A stretch of DNA of 64,000 nt, taken from positions 124,001 to 188,000 of the forward strand of contig NZ_JABUHN010000008.1 in the NCBI RefSeq assembly GCF_013328815.1. The letters run 5' to 3'. The first letter of the stretch is position 1. Each line of letters starts with the position of its first letter. The position numbers and the translations under genes are program-made. Below, piece after piece: positions 53,380 through 63,017 of the stretch. Origin of the DNA: Tabrizicola fusiformis. Lineage in GTDB: Bacteria > Pseudomonadota > Alphaproteobacteria > Rhodobacterales > Rhodobacteraceae. The notes beneath the pieces were generated by a model, which saw nothing but the letters and a program-made list of their open reading frames with translations, was not told the DNA's origin and did no database searches.

Positions 53380-56016
53380 GTGAGCGAAGAAACCGTCACG
53401 CCGATGATGGCGCAGTATCTGGAGATCAAGGCGCAGAACCCCGGCGCGCTGCTGTTCTACCGGATGGGCGATTTCTATGAGATGTTCTTTGACGATGCCG
53501 TCGCCGCCGCGGAGGCACTGGATATCGCGCTGACCAAGCGCGGCTTTCACATGGGCGAGCCGATCCAGATGTGCGGCGTTCCGGTTCATGCCGCCGAAGG
53601 CTATCTTTTGGCGCTGATCCGCAAAGGGTTCCGCGTGGCCATCGCCGAACAGTTGGAAGACCCGGCCGAAGCCAGGAAGCGCGGCTCAAAATCGGTGGTG
53701 CGGCGCGACGTGGTGCGGCTGGTCACGCCCGGCACCCTGACCGAAGACTCGCTGCTTGAGGCGCGGCGGCACAATTACCTCGCCGCCTTCGCCGAGGTGC
53801 GGGATGCCGCCGCGCTGGCATGGACCGATATTTCCACCGGCGAGCTGCGGGTGATGCCCTGCCCTCCGGCGCGGCTTGGGCCTGAACTCGCAAGGCTTTC
53901 CCCCCGCGAGGTGCTGATCAGCGAAGCGCGCGAGCGCGACTGGGCCGAAACCGTCGCCGAGGCGGGCGGCGCATTGACCCCGCTCGCCCGCGGCAGTTTT
54001 GACAGCACCAGCGCAGAAAAGCGACTCTGTGCGCTTTGGGGCGTGGGCTCGCTGGATGCCTATGGCAGCTTTGACCGTGCCGAGATCGCCGCGATGGGGG
54101 CGATTGTCGAATATCTCGACCTGACCCAGCGCGGCAGACTACCGCTCTTGCGGCCACCGTTGCGCGAATTGCCCGGCGGCACGATGCAGATCGACGCCGC
54201 GACCCGTCGCAATCTGGAGCTGACGCAGGCGCTTTCGGGCGGGCGCGAAGGCTCGCTGCTGGCGGCGGTGGACCGCACGGTCACTGCTGCGGGCGCAAGG
54301 CTGCTGGACCGGCGGCTGTCGGCGCCCTCGCGCGACCTGTCGGTGATCCGCACCCGGCTGGACGCCGTTCGGCATCTGGCCGGGGATACAACCCTGCGCG
54401 AAGCGCTGCGGAGCGATCTGCGCCAAGTGCCCGACATCGACCGCGCATTGAGCCGCCTTGCGCTTGACCGCGGCGGCCCGCGCGACCTTGCGGCGATCCG
54501 CGCCGGTCTTGCCCGCGCCGCGCAGATCAGCGAGCGCCTTGCTGAAGCGCCGCCGCTGTTGACCGGCGCCGCGCAGGCACTGCGCGGCCACGGGGCGCTC
54601 GTCGATCTTCTGGAGGCGGCGCTGGTTGCCGAGCCGCCGCTTTTGGCGCGGGATGGCGGCTTCATCGCGGCGGGCCATGATGGCAATCTCGACGAGACGC
54701 GCACCTTGCGCGACGAGGGGCGCGGCGTGATTGCGCGTATGCAGGCGGATTACATCGCCCGAACCGGAATTCAGAGCCTGAAGATCAAGCATAACAATGT
54801 ACTGGGCTATTTCATCGAAACCACCACGACCCATTCGGAGCGGATGTTTGCCCCGCCGCTGAACGAAACCTTCATCCACCGCCAGACCACCGCCAATCAG
54901 GTGCGCTTTACCACCCTGCCCCTGAGCGAGATCGAGACCCGCATCCTCAACGCCGGAAACCGCGCGCTCGAGATTGAAAAGCGTCACTATGAGGCGCTTA
55001 GAGACGCTGTGATGGCGCAATCCGGCCCGGTAGCGCAGGCAGCCCGCGCGCTGGCAGAGATTGATCTGGCGGCAGCCTGGGCCGATCTGGCAATGGGCGA
55101 GAACTGGTGTGAACCGCGCATCGACGACAGCCGGGCGCTGAACCTGCGCGGCGCGCGGCATCCGGTGGTCGAGCGCGCCCTGCGGCGCGGCGGCGGCCCC
55201 GCCTTTGTCGCCAATGACTGCGCCCTGTCAGAAGGCGAAACGCCGGCCATATGGTTGCTGACCGGGCCGAACATGGCGGGCAAATCGACATTCCTGCGCC
55301 AGACGGCGCTGATCGCACTTCTGGCGCAATGCGGCAGCTTCGTCCCTGCCACGTCGGCCCATATCGGTCTGGTCAGCCAGCTTTTCAGCCGAGTCGGCGC
55401 CAGTGACGATCTGGCCCGCGGGCGATCTACCTTCATGGTGGAGATGGTGGAGACTGCCGCAATCCTCAATCAGGCGGACGACCGGGCCCTGGTCATTCTG
55501 GACGAGATCGGCCGCGGCACTGCCACCTATGACGGGCTATCCATCGCCTGGGCCACGCTGGAGCATTTGCACGGGGCCAACCGCTGCCGCGCGCTTTTCG
55601 CAACGCATTACCATGAGATGACGGCGCTTGCGGCAAAGTTGCCGGGCGTGGAAAACGCCACCGTGGCGGTAAAGGAATGGGAGGGTGAGGTCATCTTCCT
55701 GCATGAAGTGCGCAAGGGTGCCGCCGACCGCAGCTATGGTGTGCAGGTGGCGCGATTGGCGGGGCTGCCCGCGAGCGTGATCGAGCGGGCGAAAACGGTT
55801 CTGGAGGCGCTGGAGAAGGGCGAGCGCGACGGCGGGCGGCAGAAAACCTTGGTAGATGATCTGCCGCTGTTCCGGTTGGCGCCGCCACCTGCGCCCAGAC
55901 AGGCACCGAAGGAATCGGCGGTTGAAGCGCGACTGAAGGAGATCAGCCCGGATGAGCTGACGCCGATGCAGGCGCTGCGGCTGATCTATGAGATGAAGGA
56001 AATGGCCGGGAAGTGA
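53380..56016 (+). CDS. mutS: DNA mismatch repair protein MutS
   Basis: An 878-residue mismatch recognition ATPase. The mismatch-binding Phe-X-Glu element is in [15 protein letters not shown] near residue 30. The C-terminal ATPase has Walker [33 protein letters not shown], Walker [19 protein letters not shown] and [11 protein letters not shown]. The start is GTG at 53380 behind GAGGAGA, giving [17 protein letters not shown]. It is full length, so mismatch repair should be functional at this step. It is convergent with grpE. Confidence 0.97.
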   Translation: MSEETVTPMMAQYLEIKAQNPGALLFYRMGDFYEMFFDDAVAAAEALDIALTKRGFHMGEPIQMCGVPVHAAEGYLLALIRKGFRVAIAEQLEDPAEARKRGSKSVVRRDVVRLVTPGTLTEDSLLEARRHNYLAAFAEVRDAAALAWTDISTGELRVMPCPPARLGPELARLSPREVLISEARERDWAETVAEAGGALTPLARGSFDSTSAEKRLCALWGVGSLDAYGSFDRAEIAAMGAIVEYLDLTQRGRLPLLRPPLRELPGGTMQIDAATRRNLELTQALSGGREGSLLAAVDRTVTAAGARLLDRRLSAPSRDLSVIRTRLDAVRHLAGDTTLREALRSDLRQVPDIDRALSRLALDRGGPRDLAAIRAGLARAAQISERLAEAPPLLTGAAQALRGHGALVDLLEAALVAEPPLLARDGGFIAAGHDGNLDETRTLRDEGRGVIARMQADYIARTGIQSLKIKHNNVLGYFIETTTTHSERMFAPPLNETFIHRQTTANQVRFTTLPLSEIETRILNAGNRALEIEKRHYEALRDAVMAQSGPVAQAARALAEIDLAAAWADLAMGENWCEPRIDDSRALNLRGARHPVVERALRRGGGPAFVANDCALSEGETPAIWLLTGPNMAGKSTFLRQTALIALLAQCGSFVPATSAHIGLVSQLFSRVGASDDLARGRSTFMVEMVETAAILNQADDRALVILDEIGRGTATYDGLSIAWATLEHLHGANRCRALFATHYHEMTALAAKLPGVENATVAVKEWEGEVIFLHEVRKGAADRSYGVQVARLAGLPASVIERAKTVLEALEKGERDGGRQKTLVDDLPLFRLAPPPAPRQAPKESAVEARLKEISPDELTPMQALRLIYEMKEMAGK

Positions 56017-56028
56017 CGCCCGGAGGGT

Positions 56029-56050
56029 CCGGGAGGGCGGGCCCTCCCGG
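56029..56050. terminator. GC-rich hairpin between mutS and grpE
   Basis: A 10-bp perfect inverted repeat CCGGGAGGGC / GCCCTCCCGG with only two bases between arms, midway between the convergent mutS and grpE stops. It lacks a T run, so it is a candidate bidirectional end structure and not a classical terminator. Confidence 0.45.
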
Positions 56051-56062
56051 CCGGCACCAATA

Positions 56063-56593
56063 TCAACCGGGCATCGAGGAAACGCCGACCTGTGCCGGGC
56101 GCAGAAGGCGGTCGTGCAGCAGGAAGCCTTCGGTCATCACCTGAATGATCTGTCCTGCCTTGGTGCCCGGCAGGGGCGCTTCGAACATCGCCTGATGCAT
56201 CTGAGGGTCGAAGGTATCGCCAGCCACCGGCGAAATCGGCTTGACCCCGTGCTTCGTCATCACATTGGTCAGTTCGCGCAGCGTCAGCTCGACGCCCTCG
56301 ATCAGCGCACCCGCCTGACCACGGGTTTCGTCGCTTGCCGCGTCAAGGGCGCGCTTGAGGTTGTCATAAACCGGCAACAGATCGCGGGCGAGGCGCGTGC
56401 TGCCATATTGTTCAGCCTCACGCCGGTCGCGGTCGGCACGTTTGCGGGCGTTTTCAGCATCCGCGAGCGCGCGCATGAAGCGGTCGCGCAATTCATCCCG
56501 TTCGGCGCGCAGCGCATCAAGTTCTTCTGCCGCGATGAAATCTTCAAGCCCGTCCGGCTCGGTGCCCTCGGGGGCCGGAGTGTCTTGTGCCAT
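56063..56593 (-). CDS. grpE: GrpE, nucleotide exchange factor for DnaK
   Basis: A 176-residue co-chaperone. The long N-terminal helix is visible (EELDALRAERDELRDRFMRALADAENARKRADRD, in overlapping heptads), followed by YGSTRLARDLLPVYDNLKRAL and the C-terminal beta domain with GDTFDPQMHQAMFEAP and GFLLHDRLLRPAQVGVS. The start chosen is the ATG at 56591-56593 (MAQDTPAPEG) behind AAGGAAG. It lies 29 bases downstream of hrcA, and the two form the usual heat-shock pair. Confidence 0.95.
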   Translation of the reverse strand: MAQDTPAPEGTEPDGLEDFIAAEELDALRAERDELRDRFMRALADAENARKRADRDRREAEQYGSTRLARDLLPVYDNLKRALDAASDETRGQAGALIEGVELTLRELTNVMTKHGVKPISPVAGDTFDPQMHQAMFEAPLPGTKAGQIIQVMTEGFLLHDRLLRPAQVGVSSMPG

Positions 56594-56622
56594 GTCCGTC
56601 TTCCTTGTCTTTCCGTTCTCTC

Positions 56623-57690
56623 TCAACCCGCGCCGCGATCCGACAGGAGCCTGCCAACCAACTGCGCCGTGTAATCGACGATCGGGACGATGCGGCCATA
56701 GTTCAGCCGGGTCGGACCGATCACCCCTACCGCGCCGATGATCTTTCGATCCGCGTTCATATAGGGAGAGACCACCAGAGAGGAACCCGAAAGTGAGAAG
56801 AGTTTGTTCTCGGAGCCGATAAAAATGCGCACCCCCTCCCCCGTTTCGGCCAGTTCAAGGAAGTCGGCGATGTCGCGCTTGCGTTCCAGATCGTCAAACA
56901 GGCTGCGGACCCGCTCGATATCCTGCGCTTCGGTGCTGTCGATCAGATTGGCCCGACCGCGCACGATCAGCCGTTCAGCCTGCTCGCCGGGATTTTCCCA
57001 AAGGGCAAGGCCGGATTCGACCAGCGCCCGGGCGAGAACGTCAATTTCCTGGCGGTGACGCTCGATCTCTTTGGCGATGCTGCGGCGCAGCTCGGACAGG
57101 GTGCGGCCTTCGGCCAGCGCGTTCAGGAAATTGGCCGCCTCGCGCATGGATGAGGGGGTTTGGCCAGCGGGCGGTGTAAAGAGGCGGTTCTCCACCTGCC
57201 CGTTGGCCAGCACCAGCACCACCAGCGCACGATCCGGCGACAGCGAGACAAATTCGATATGGCGGATCGGCGCCTCTTGTTTTGGCGCCAGAACCACCGA
57301 TGCGCCGCGGGTCACGCCGGAGAGGGTCGCGCTGACCATATCCAAGAGCGAAGTCACATCCTGGCCGCCGCTGGCAAGCGCGGAATCCATCACTTCACGA
57401 TCTTCGGCGGTGACCGAGCCGACTTCGAGGAGGCCATCGACGAAAAGGCGCAGACCCATTTGAGTGGGAATACGACCGGCGGACACATGCGGGCTGCCAA
57501 GCAGGCCGAGGTATTCGAGATCCTGCATGACATTGCGGATCGTGGCGGCCGACAGGCGCTCGCTCATGCTGCGGGTGAGGGTGCGGGAGCCTACGGGATC
57601 GCCGGATGCGAGATAGCTTTCCACCACGCGGCGAAACACCTCGCGGGAGCGGTCGTTGAGGTCGGTCAGAATCTTGGTGCCGTCGCTCAT
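56623..57690 (-). CDS. hrcA: Heat-inducible transcription repressor HrcA
   Basis: A 355-residue repressor that binds CIRCE elements of groESL and related heat-shock genes. The N-terminal winged helix is evident ([59 protein letters not shown]) and the C-terminal part contains [20 protein letters not shown] and the end [19 protein letters not shown]. The start is the ATG at 57688-57690; a TTG 21 bases upstream is less likely. No CIRCE repeat is visible in front of hrcA itself. It is divergent from rph over 112 bases. Confidence 0.95.
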   Translation of the reverse strand: MSDGTKILTDLNDRSREVFRRVVESYLASGDPVGSRTLTRSMSERLSAATIRNVMQDLEYLGLLGSPHVSAGRIPTQMGLRLFVDGLLEVGSVTAEDREVMDSALASGGQDVTSLLDMVSATLSGVTRGASVVLAPKQEAPIRHIEFVSLSPDRALVVLVLANGQVENRLFTPPAGQTPSSMREAANFLNALAEGRTLSELRRSIAKEIERHRQEIDVLARALVESGLALWENPGEQAERLIVRGRANLIDSTEAQDIERVRSLFDDLERKRDIADFLELAETGEGVRIFIGSENKLFSLSGSSLVVSPYMNADRKIIGAVGVIGPTRLNYGRIVPIVDYTAQLVGRLLSDRGAG

Positions 57691-57802
57691 GTCCGGGATC
57701 CGTTCAGACAAGGACTATAGGGAGGTGCCGCGGGCAGCGTCAATGTGGGTTGCATCGGGACAGATGACGGGCCTATCTGACAAAAAGCGGAAAGGACATG
57801 TT

Positions 57803-58519
57803 ATGCGGCCCTCTGGACGGAAACTTGATGAACTGCGCGCGGTGTCGATCGAAGTCGGCGTGATGCGGCACGCCGAAGGTTCGTGCCTGATCAAGATGGG
57901 CGATACGCATGTGCTGTGTTCGGCCACGATCGAAGACAAGGCGCCGCCCTTTCTGAAGAACACCGGGCTGGGCTGGGTGACAGCGGAATACGGGATGCTG
58001 CCGCGCGCCACCAACAGCCGGACCCGGCGCGAAGCAGCTGCCGGAAAGCAAAGCGGAAGAACGCAGGAGATTCAGCGCCTTATCGGACGGTCTCTGCGCG
58101 CGGGCGTGGATCGCAGCGCGTTGGGAGAACGGCAGATCGTGGTCGATTGCGATGTGATCCAGGCCGATGGCGGAACCCGCTGCGCCTCGATCACGGGGGG
58201 TTGGGTGGCATTGCGGCTTGCGGTGAACCGGCTGCTGAAAAGCGGCGTGATTGCGACGGATCCGATCATCGACCACGTCTGCGCCCTTTCTTGCGGGATC
58301 TATGGCGGTCAGCCGGTGGCGGATCTGGATTATGCTGAGGACTCGGTTGCGGGCACCGACGGCAATTTCGTGATGACGGGTCGCGGGCGCCTGATCGAGG
58401 TGCAGATGTCAGCCGAGGGGGCCACTTTTTCGCGCGCGGAAATGACCGAGCTTCTGGATTTGGCCGAGGCCGGAGGCGCGGCGCTGGTCGCGGCGCAAAA
58501 GGCGGCGCTGGGGCAATGA
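57803..58519 (+). CDS. rph: Ribonuclease PH
   Basis: A 238-residue phosphorolytic 3'-5' exoribonuclease that trims tRNA precursors. Landmarks are [12 protein letters not shown] at the start, [63 protein letters not shown] and the phosphate site DLDYAEDS. It is full length, unlike the frameshifted form in E. coli K-12. The start ATG at 57803 follows AAAGGA. It overlaps rdgB by 4 bases (ATGA). Confidence 0.96.
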   Translation: MRPSGRKLDELRAVSIEVGVMRHAEGSCLIKMGDTHVLCSATIEDKAPPFLKNTGLGWVTAEYGMLPRATNSRTRREAAAGKQSGRTQEIQRLIGRSLRAGVDRSALGERQIVVDCDVIQADGGTRCASITGGWVALRLAVNRLLKSGVIATDPIIDHVCALSCGIYGGQPVADLDYAEDSVAGTDGNFVMTGRGRLIEVQMSAEGATFSRAEMTELLDLAEAGGAALVAAQKAALGQ

Positions 58520-59127
58520 CGCGCAAGTTCGGCGGCGGCCGGCTGGTTCTGGCGACGCACAACCGGGGAAAACTGGAAGAGATCGCCGATCTTCTGGAGC
58601 CTTTTGGCGCCTCGGTCGTGTCGGCGGGCAGTTTGGGCCTGCCTGAGCCAGAAGAGACCGAGGACAGTTTTGTCGGCAATGCGCGGATCAAAGCCCATGC
58701 TGCAGCGCAGGCCAGCGGCCTTCCGGCGCTGGCAGATGATTCCGGCATCACGATTGACGCGCTGGGGGGTGCGCCAGGGGTTTACACGGCGAACTGGGCT
58801 GAAACGCCAGCTGGCCGCGATTTTGCCATGGCGATGCGCCTGACTTGGGACAGGCTTGAGGCGGTTGGCGCAGCATATCCCCGCCGGGCGCAGTTCCGCT
58901 GCACCTTGGTTCTGGCGTGGCCCGATGGTCATGATGAGGTGTTCGAGGGCGTCATGCCCGGGCAAATCGTCTGGCCCATGCGCGGTGATCAGGGTCACGG
59001 CTATGACCCGATCTTTCAGCCGGACGGTCGGGATCTGACCTTTGGCGAGATGGACCGTTGGGAAAAGAACCGGATCAGCCACCGGGCTGATGCCTTTCGC
59101 AAACTGGTGGCGGAGTGTTTCACGTGA
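58516..59127 (+). CDS. rdgB: dITP/XTP pyrophosphatase
   Basis: A 203-residue house-cleaning enzyme of the HAM1 family removing deaminated purine nucleotides (dITP, XTP). The N-terminal [34 protein letters not shown] and the C-terminal [19 protein letters not shown] (the SHR motif) are all present. It is translationally coupled to rph upstream. Its last four codons contain most of a perfect parS site (59116-59131), and the stop overlaps the next start. Confidence 0.95.
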   Translation: MTRKFGGGRLVLATHNRGKLEEIADLLEPFGASVVSAGSLGLPEPEETEDSFVGNARIKAHAAAQASGLPALADDSGITIDALGGAPGVYTANWAETPAGRDFAMAMRLTWDRLEAVGAAYPRRAQFRCTLVLAWPDGHDEVFEGVMPGQIVWPMRGDQGHGYDPIFQPDGRDLTFGEMDRWEKNRISHRADAFRKLVAECFT

Positions 59128-59131
59128 AACA
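59116..59131. other. parS: parS centromere site 2, inside the rdgB/RidA junction
   Basis: TGTTTCACGTGAAACA, a second perfect parS palindrome, 11.6 kb from the first and 1.5 kb from the end of parB. It covers the final codons and stop of rdgB and the start codon of the downstream RidA-family gene, so it is read in two protein frames as well as by ParB. Confidence 0.95.
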
Positions 59132-59498
59132 AATCTCGACAGGATCGCCATTCGAGGCGCAGCTCGGCTACAGCCGGGCCATCGTGAAGGGCGGCTGGTG
59201 CTTTGTGTCGGGCGTGACCGGCTATGACTATGCAACGATGGCGATGCCGGAATCAGCACTGTCGCAGGCACAGAATTGTTTCGCCACCATCGATCGCGTT
59301 CTGGCTGAAGCCGGATTCACCATGACCGATATCGTCCGCGTGCGGTATACGATCACCGATGCCACGCTGGTCGAGCAAATCGCACCAGCACTTGCTGCGG
59401 CGCTTGGCGCCATCAGGCCCGCAGCAACCATGGTCGTTGCCGGTTTGATCCGCCCCGAGATGATGGTGGAAATCGAAGTCACTGCGTTCCGGGGGTAA
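59124..59498 (+). CDS. RidA family protein
   Basis: A 124-residue member of the RidA/YjgF family of small trimeric proteins; classical RidA deaminates reactive enamine/imine intermediates. This one has the family motifs GGWCFVSGVTGYD, AQNCFATIDRVLAEAGFTMTDIVRVR and PAATMVVAGLIRPEMMVEIEVTAF, but lacks the active-site Arg context of the RidA subfamily (usually CxR), having VAGLIRPE. A different Rid subgroup is therefore likely. The start chosen is GTG at 59124, eight bases after GGAG and overlapping the rdgB stop; GTG at 59115 in the same frame is the alternative. Confidence 0.85.
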   Translation: MKQISTGSPFEAQLGYSRAIVKGGWCFVSGVTGYDYATMAMPESALSQAQNCFATIDRVLAEAGFTMTDIVRVRYTITDATLVEQIAPALAAALGAIRPAATMVVAGLIRPEMMVEIEVTAFRG

Positions 59499-59501
59499 CG
59501 T

Positions 59502-60665
59502 ATGGAAGACTGGCGCCATGGCGGCTTCGGCCTTTACCTGCATTGGCCGTTTTGCCAGTCTAAATGCCCCTATTGTGATTTCAACAGCCATGTTTCTGCC
59601 GAGATCGACCAAGATCAGTGGCGCCGCGCCTATCTGACGGAAATTGATCGTCTGGGCGGTGAGACAGGCGGGCGCATCCTGCAAAGCGTCTTCTTTGGTG
59701 GTGGAACGCCCTCATTGATGGCGCCAGAGCTGGTTTCGGCCATCATGGACCGGATTCGGGCGACATGGCCAATGGTTAATGACGCTGAGGTGACGCTTGA
59801 GGCGAACCCCAGCTCGATCGAGGCCGGGCGATTCGCCGCCTTCCGGCAGGCCGGGGTCACGCGCATCTCGATGGGGATGCAGGCCATGAACGACGCCGAC
59901 CTGCGTCGTCTTGGGCGCCTGCATACTGCGGACGAGGCGCGCCGGGCGTTCGAGACAGCCCGCAGGATTTTTGATCGTGTCAGCTTTGACCTGATCTACG
60001 CCCGACAAGACCAATCGCTGACGGATTGGCGCGCCGAACTCACCGAGGCGCTGGCCCTGACCGTTGATCATCTGTCGCTGTATCAACTGACCATCGAATC
60101 CGGCACCGCCTTTGCTGACCGGCTCGCACGGGGCGGATTGCGCGGGCTGCCGGGTGAAGACCTCTCCGTCGAGCTTTATGAGGCGACGCAAGAGCTGTGT
60201 GATCGCGCCGGGATGCCTGCCTATGAAGTGTCGAACCACGCGCGTCCCGGCGCCGGGTCGCGCCACAACATGATCTATTGGCGCGGCGGCGATTATGCCG
60301 GGATCGGCCCGGGTGCGCATGGACGCCTGACACTGGGCGGAACGCGGTGGGCGACCGAGGCGCCCCGGAGTCCGGGTCTCTGGTTGGCGCAGGTGGGCGC
60401 CGAAGGCCAGGGCGAGTTGCCGCGCAGCGCGCTGTCCCCGCTTGATCATGCGGAAGAATATCTGCTCATGTCGTTGCGACTGAGCGAAGGGACTGACCTC
60501 GGGCGGCTATCCCGCCTCTATGGCGAACGGTTGGCGCTGGACCGCCTTGCGCCCTTGGTCGAACTTGGCCTGCTGCACGAGCCCGGTACACAGCTTGTCA
60601 CGACAGAACGCGGCCGGCTTGTGCTGAACGCCCTGCTGGCAGAAATCGCCGCCGCCCTGCTCTAG
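59502..60665 (+). CDS. hemW: HemW-like radical SAM protein (heme chaperone)
   Basis: A 387-residue radical SAM protein. The [4Fe-4S] cluster motif is CQSKCPYC (Cys18, Cys22, Cys25) followed by the CDF typical of HemW; further motifs are SVFFGGGTPSLM, VTLEANPSSIE, GVTRISMGMQAMND and the HemW domain (EVSNHARPGAGSRHNMIYWRGGDYAGIGPGAHG, in parts). The extra Cys of the true coproporphyrinogen oxidase HemN is absent, so a role in heme transfer is favoured. It follows the RidA gene by 3 bases and is convergent with parB. Confidence 0.92.
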   Translation: MEDWRHGGFGLYLHWPFCQSKCPYCDFNSHVSAEIDQDQWRRAYLTEIDRLGGETGGRILQSVFFGGGTPSLMAPELVSAIMDRIRATWPMVNDAEVTLEANPSSIEAGRFAAFRQAGVTRISMGMQAMNDADLRRLGRLHTADEARRAFETARRIFDRVSFDLIYARQDQSLTDWRAELTEALALTVDHLSLYQLTIESGTAFADRLARGGLRGLPGEDLSVELYEATQELCDRAGMPAYEVSNHARPGAGSRHNMIYWRGGDYAGIGPGAHGRLTLGGTRWATEAPRSPGLWLAQVGAEGQGELPRSALSPLDHAEEYLLMSLRLSEGTDLGRLSRLYGERLALDRLAPLVELGLLHEPGTQLVTTERGRLVLNALLAEIAAALL

Positions 60666-60668
60666 GTG

Positions 60669-61574
60669 TCAACCCAGCGCATCACGGCTGGCCTGCGACA
60701 GCACACGGCACAGCATATCCAGATCGTCCAGCGTGTTATAGGTGATCGTCAGTCGGCCACGCTCACCGCCCGGCTCGTGGTTGATCGTCACGCCCATTTT
60801 CAGATTGGCACTCAGGTCGCCCTCAAGCACGCGGGTATCGGCATCCTTCTCGCGCATTCCGGCAAGCCGGGCCCGGGCCGCCGCCGGCACAGCCGACTTG
60901 CGCACCAAAGCCTCGGTCTGCCGCACGGTCAGGCCGCGGCCAACAACCTGGCGCGCAAGCTCGGTGGCGTTTGGTGTGGTAATCAGCGCTCTGGCGTGTC
61001 CCGCGGTCAGAGTGCCGGCTTCGACCATCGACTGCACATCCTGCGGCAAAGCCAAAAGACGCAGAATGTTGGCGATGTGGCTTCGGCTCTTGGACAGCGC
61101 CTCGGCAATCTTTTCCTGGGTATGCCCGAAGCGGTCCATCAACTGGCGATAGGCTTGTGCCTCTTCGATCGCACTCAGATCCGCGCGCTGAACGTTCTCG
61201 ATGATGGCGATTTCCAGAACTTCAGTATCGTCCAGCTCCCGAACGATCACCGGCACCTGATGTATCTGCGCCATCTGCGCGGCCCGCCAACGACGCTCGC
61301 CCGCGACGATCTCGAATTGCTCGGGATTGCCGGTCGGGCGCACGATCAACGGCTGAATGATTCCCTTCTTGCGCAGGGAATCCGCCAGATCCTTCAGTGC
61401 CGAAGGCTCAAACGTCCGGCGCGGCTGGTTGGGATTGGCGATCAGCCGGTCAGTCGCAAGCAGGCGGTCCGGCGCGATGGCACCATCCGCAGCCGTCTGA
61501 TCCAGACGCACATCCGCCATGAGGGCGGACAGACCCCGACCAAGACCCCGACGCTCCATCTTCTTCTCCATCAT
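60669..61574 (-). CDS. parB: Chromosome partitioning protein ParB
   Basis: A 301-residue DNA-binding CTPase. The N terminus (KKMERRGLGRGLSALMAD) is typical, the CTP-binding GERRWRAAQMA block is intact, and a helix-turn-helix for parS recognition lies at about residues 155-180 (FGHTQEKIAEALSKSRSHIANILRLL). It loads at parS sites and spreads, interacting with ParA. Two parS sites are present in this window. The start at 61574 overlaps the parA stop (ATGA); an internal ATG at the ERRGLGRGL motif is also possible. It is convergent with hemW. Confidence 0.96.
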   Translation of the reverse strand: MMEKKMERRGLGRGLSALMADVRLDQTAADGAIAPDRLLATDRLIANPNQPRRTFEPSALKDLADSLRKKGIIQPLIVRPTGNPEQFEIVAGERRWRAAQMAQIHQVPVIVRELDDTEVLEIAIIENVQRADLSAIEEAQAYRQLMDRFGHTQEKIAEALSKSRSHIANILRLLALPQDVQSMVEAGTLTAGHARALITTPNATELARQVVGRGLTVRQTEALVRKSAVPAAARARLAGMREKDADTRVLEGDLSANLKMGVTINHEPGGERGRLTITYNTLDDLDMLCRVLSQASRDALG

Positions 61575-62398
61575 CAGACCTCTGTCGGCAGATTGCGCTG
61601 CAATGGGTGCCGCAAGAGGATTTCCTGCGCAAGCATCCGATAGGATTCGGCCCCCCGCGACGCCGGATCATAGTCGGTCACCGGCAGCGCAAAGGACGGC
61701 GCCTCGCTGACCCGGACATTGCGCGGGATAACCGTCTTGAACACCAGATCCCCCAGCGTGCGGCGGGCATCCGCCTCGACCTGTTGCGACAGGCGGTTCC
61801 GCGAATCGGCCATGGTCAGCAGAATCCCCTCGATCCGAAGCCCCGGATTGGCCGCCTGACGGACCTCGCGCACGGTCAGCATCAGTTGCGACAGCCCCTC
61901 CAGCGCAAAGAACTCAGCCTGAAGCGGCACCAGAACCGAATGACAGGCCACCAAAGCATTCACCGTCAGCAAGCTGAGGGATGGCGGGCAGTCGATGATC
62001 ACGAAATCCGGATCAATGCCATCCAGGCCCGCACCCCGAACGGCATCATGCAGCAGAAAGCTGCGTTTTTCATTCGCAACCAGCGTCATATCCGCCGAAG
62101 ACAGGTCTGCATTCGCCGGGCAAATCCACAGTCCGGGTGTCGCGCTTGGCATGGCCACCTGCGAAACCGGCACCTCGTCAATCAAAAGATCATAGGTCGT
62201 CAACTTGCGGTCCGCCGGCAGAATGCCAAGCCCGGTCGAGGCGTTGCCCTGCGGGTCCAGATCCACCAGCAAGACCCTCGCACCCAGCGCCACCAGAGCC
62301 GCAGACAGATTGATCGCAGTCGTCGTCTTGCCGACGCCACCCTTTTGGTTGGCGACCGCGATGATCCGCCGGTGATCCGCAAAGAGCCCGCTAGACAT
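61574..62398 (-). CDS. parA: Chromosome partitioning ATPase ParA
   Basis: A 274-residue ATPase of the MinD/ParA type with deviant Walker A ANQKGGVGKTTTAINL (about residues 16-31), switch region LLVDLDPQGNASTGLG and Walker B FVIIDCPPSLSLLTVNAL. It positions origin regions by a gradient on the nucleoid together with ParB. The start ATG (62396-62398) overlaps the rsmG stop region by 8 bases, and the stop overlaps parB, giving the conserved mnmG-rsmG-parA-parB run. Confidence 0.96.
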   Translation of the reverse strand: MSSGLFADHRRIIAVANQKGGVGKTTTAINLSAALVALGARVLLVDLDPQGNASTGLGILPADRKLTTYDLLIDEVPVSQVAMPSATPGLWICPANADLSSADMTLVANEKRSFLLHDAVRGAGLDGIDPDFVIIDCPPSLSLLTVNALVACHSVLVPLQAEFFALEGLSQLMLTVREVRQAANPGLRIEGILLTMADSRNRLSQQVEADARRTLGDLVFKTVIPRNVRVSEAPSFALPVTDYDPASRGAESYRMLAQEILLRHPLQRNLPTEV

Positions 62399-63017
62399 GG
62401 TGTATATCCGTAATCTTCAGAATTGCCGCGCCGGAATCTGTGACGCTGACGGTTTCGGCGAGCGTGAAGCGCCATGCCCGCCGCGCCTCGTCAATTTCCT
62501 GCTGTCGGCCAGCGCCCTTAGAAAACAGGCAGGTTCCATCCGTGCCAAGCAGCGGCGCTGCAAGGGTCAGAAGTTGCGCCAGAGAGGCAAGCGCGCGGGC
62601 TGAAACGACATCGGCCCGAAAATCGCTGATCTGCTCGATCCGGCGGCAAAGAACCGTGCAGCGCAGCCCAAGCTCTCGGACCGCCTGCCGCAAGAATACC
62701 GCCTTGCGCTGATCGGATTCGACCAAAGTCACCGCGCGTTCCGGGTGGCGATGCGCTGCAAGAATCGCAACCACGATCCCCGGAAAGCCGCCACCGCTGC
62801 CAATATCCGCCCAGCTTTGCGCATTCTCGGGAGCGAGACAGTAAATCTGTGCAGAATCAATCACATGACGGTCCCAGATATCCGCGACCGTCGATTTGGA
62901 AATCAGGTTGATCTTTGGATTCCATCGCAGAACAAGCTCGGCAAATCGCTTCAGATCCGCCGTTTCACCCGCGCTCAGGGACACCATCGCCGCTTGCTGC
63001 GGCATCTCGCCCGTCAT
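62391..63017 (-). CDS. rsmG: 16S rRNA (guanine527-N7)-methyltransferase RsmG
   Basis: A 208-residue SAM-dependent methyltransferase (formerly GidB) acting on G527 of 16S rRNA. SAM loop [30 protein letters not shown]-like [15 protein letters not shown], and [14 protein letters not shown] with the conserved Arg are visible, and the N-terminal [13 protein letters not shown] matches the family. The start ATG (63015-63017) overlaps the mnmG stop by 4 bases. It overlaps parA by 8 bases. Confidence 0.96.
   Translation of the reverse strand: MTGEMPQQAAMVSLSAGETADLKRFAELVLRWNPKINLISKSTVADIWDRHVIDSAQIYCLAPENAQSWADIGSGGGFPGIVVAILAAHRHPERAVTLVESDQRKAVFLRQAVRELGLRCTVLCRRIEQISDFRADVVSARALASLAQLLTLAAPLLGTDGTCLFSKGAGRQQEIDEARRAWRFTLAETVSVTDSGAAILKITDIHHV

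Noticed and set aside
57691-57802. CIRCE element upstream of hrcA
   Set aside because: Looked for TTAGCACTC-N9-GAGTGCTAA in the hrcA/rph gap and found no match. HrcA targets must be elsewhere.
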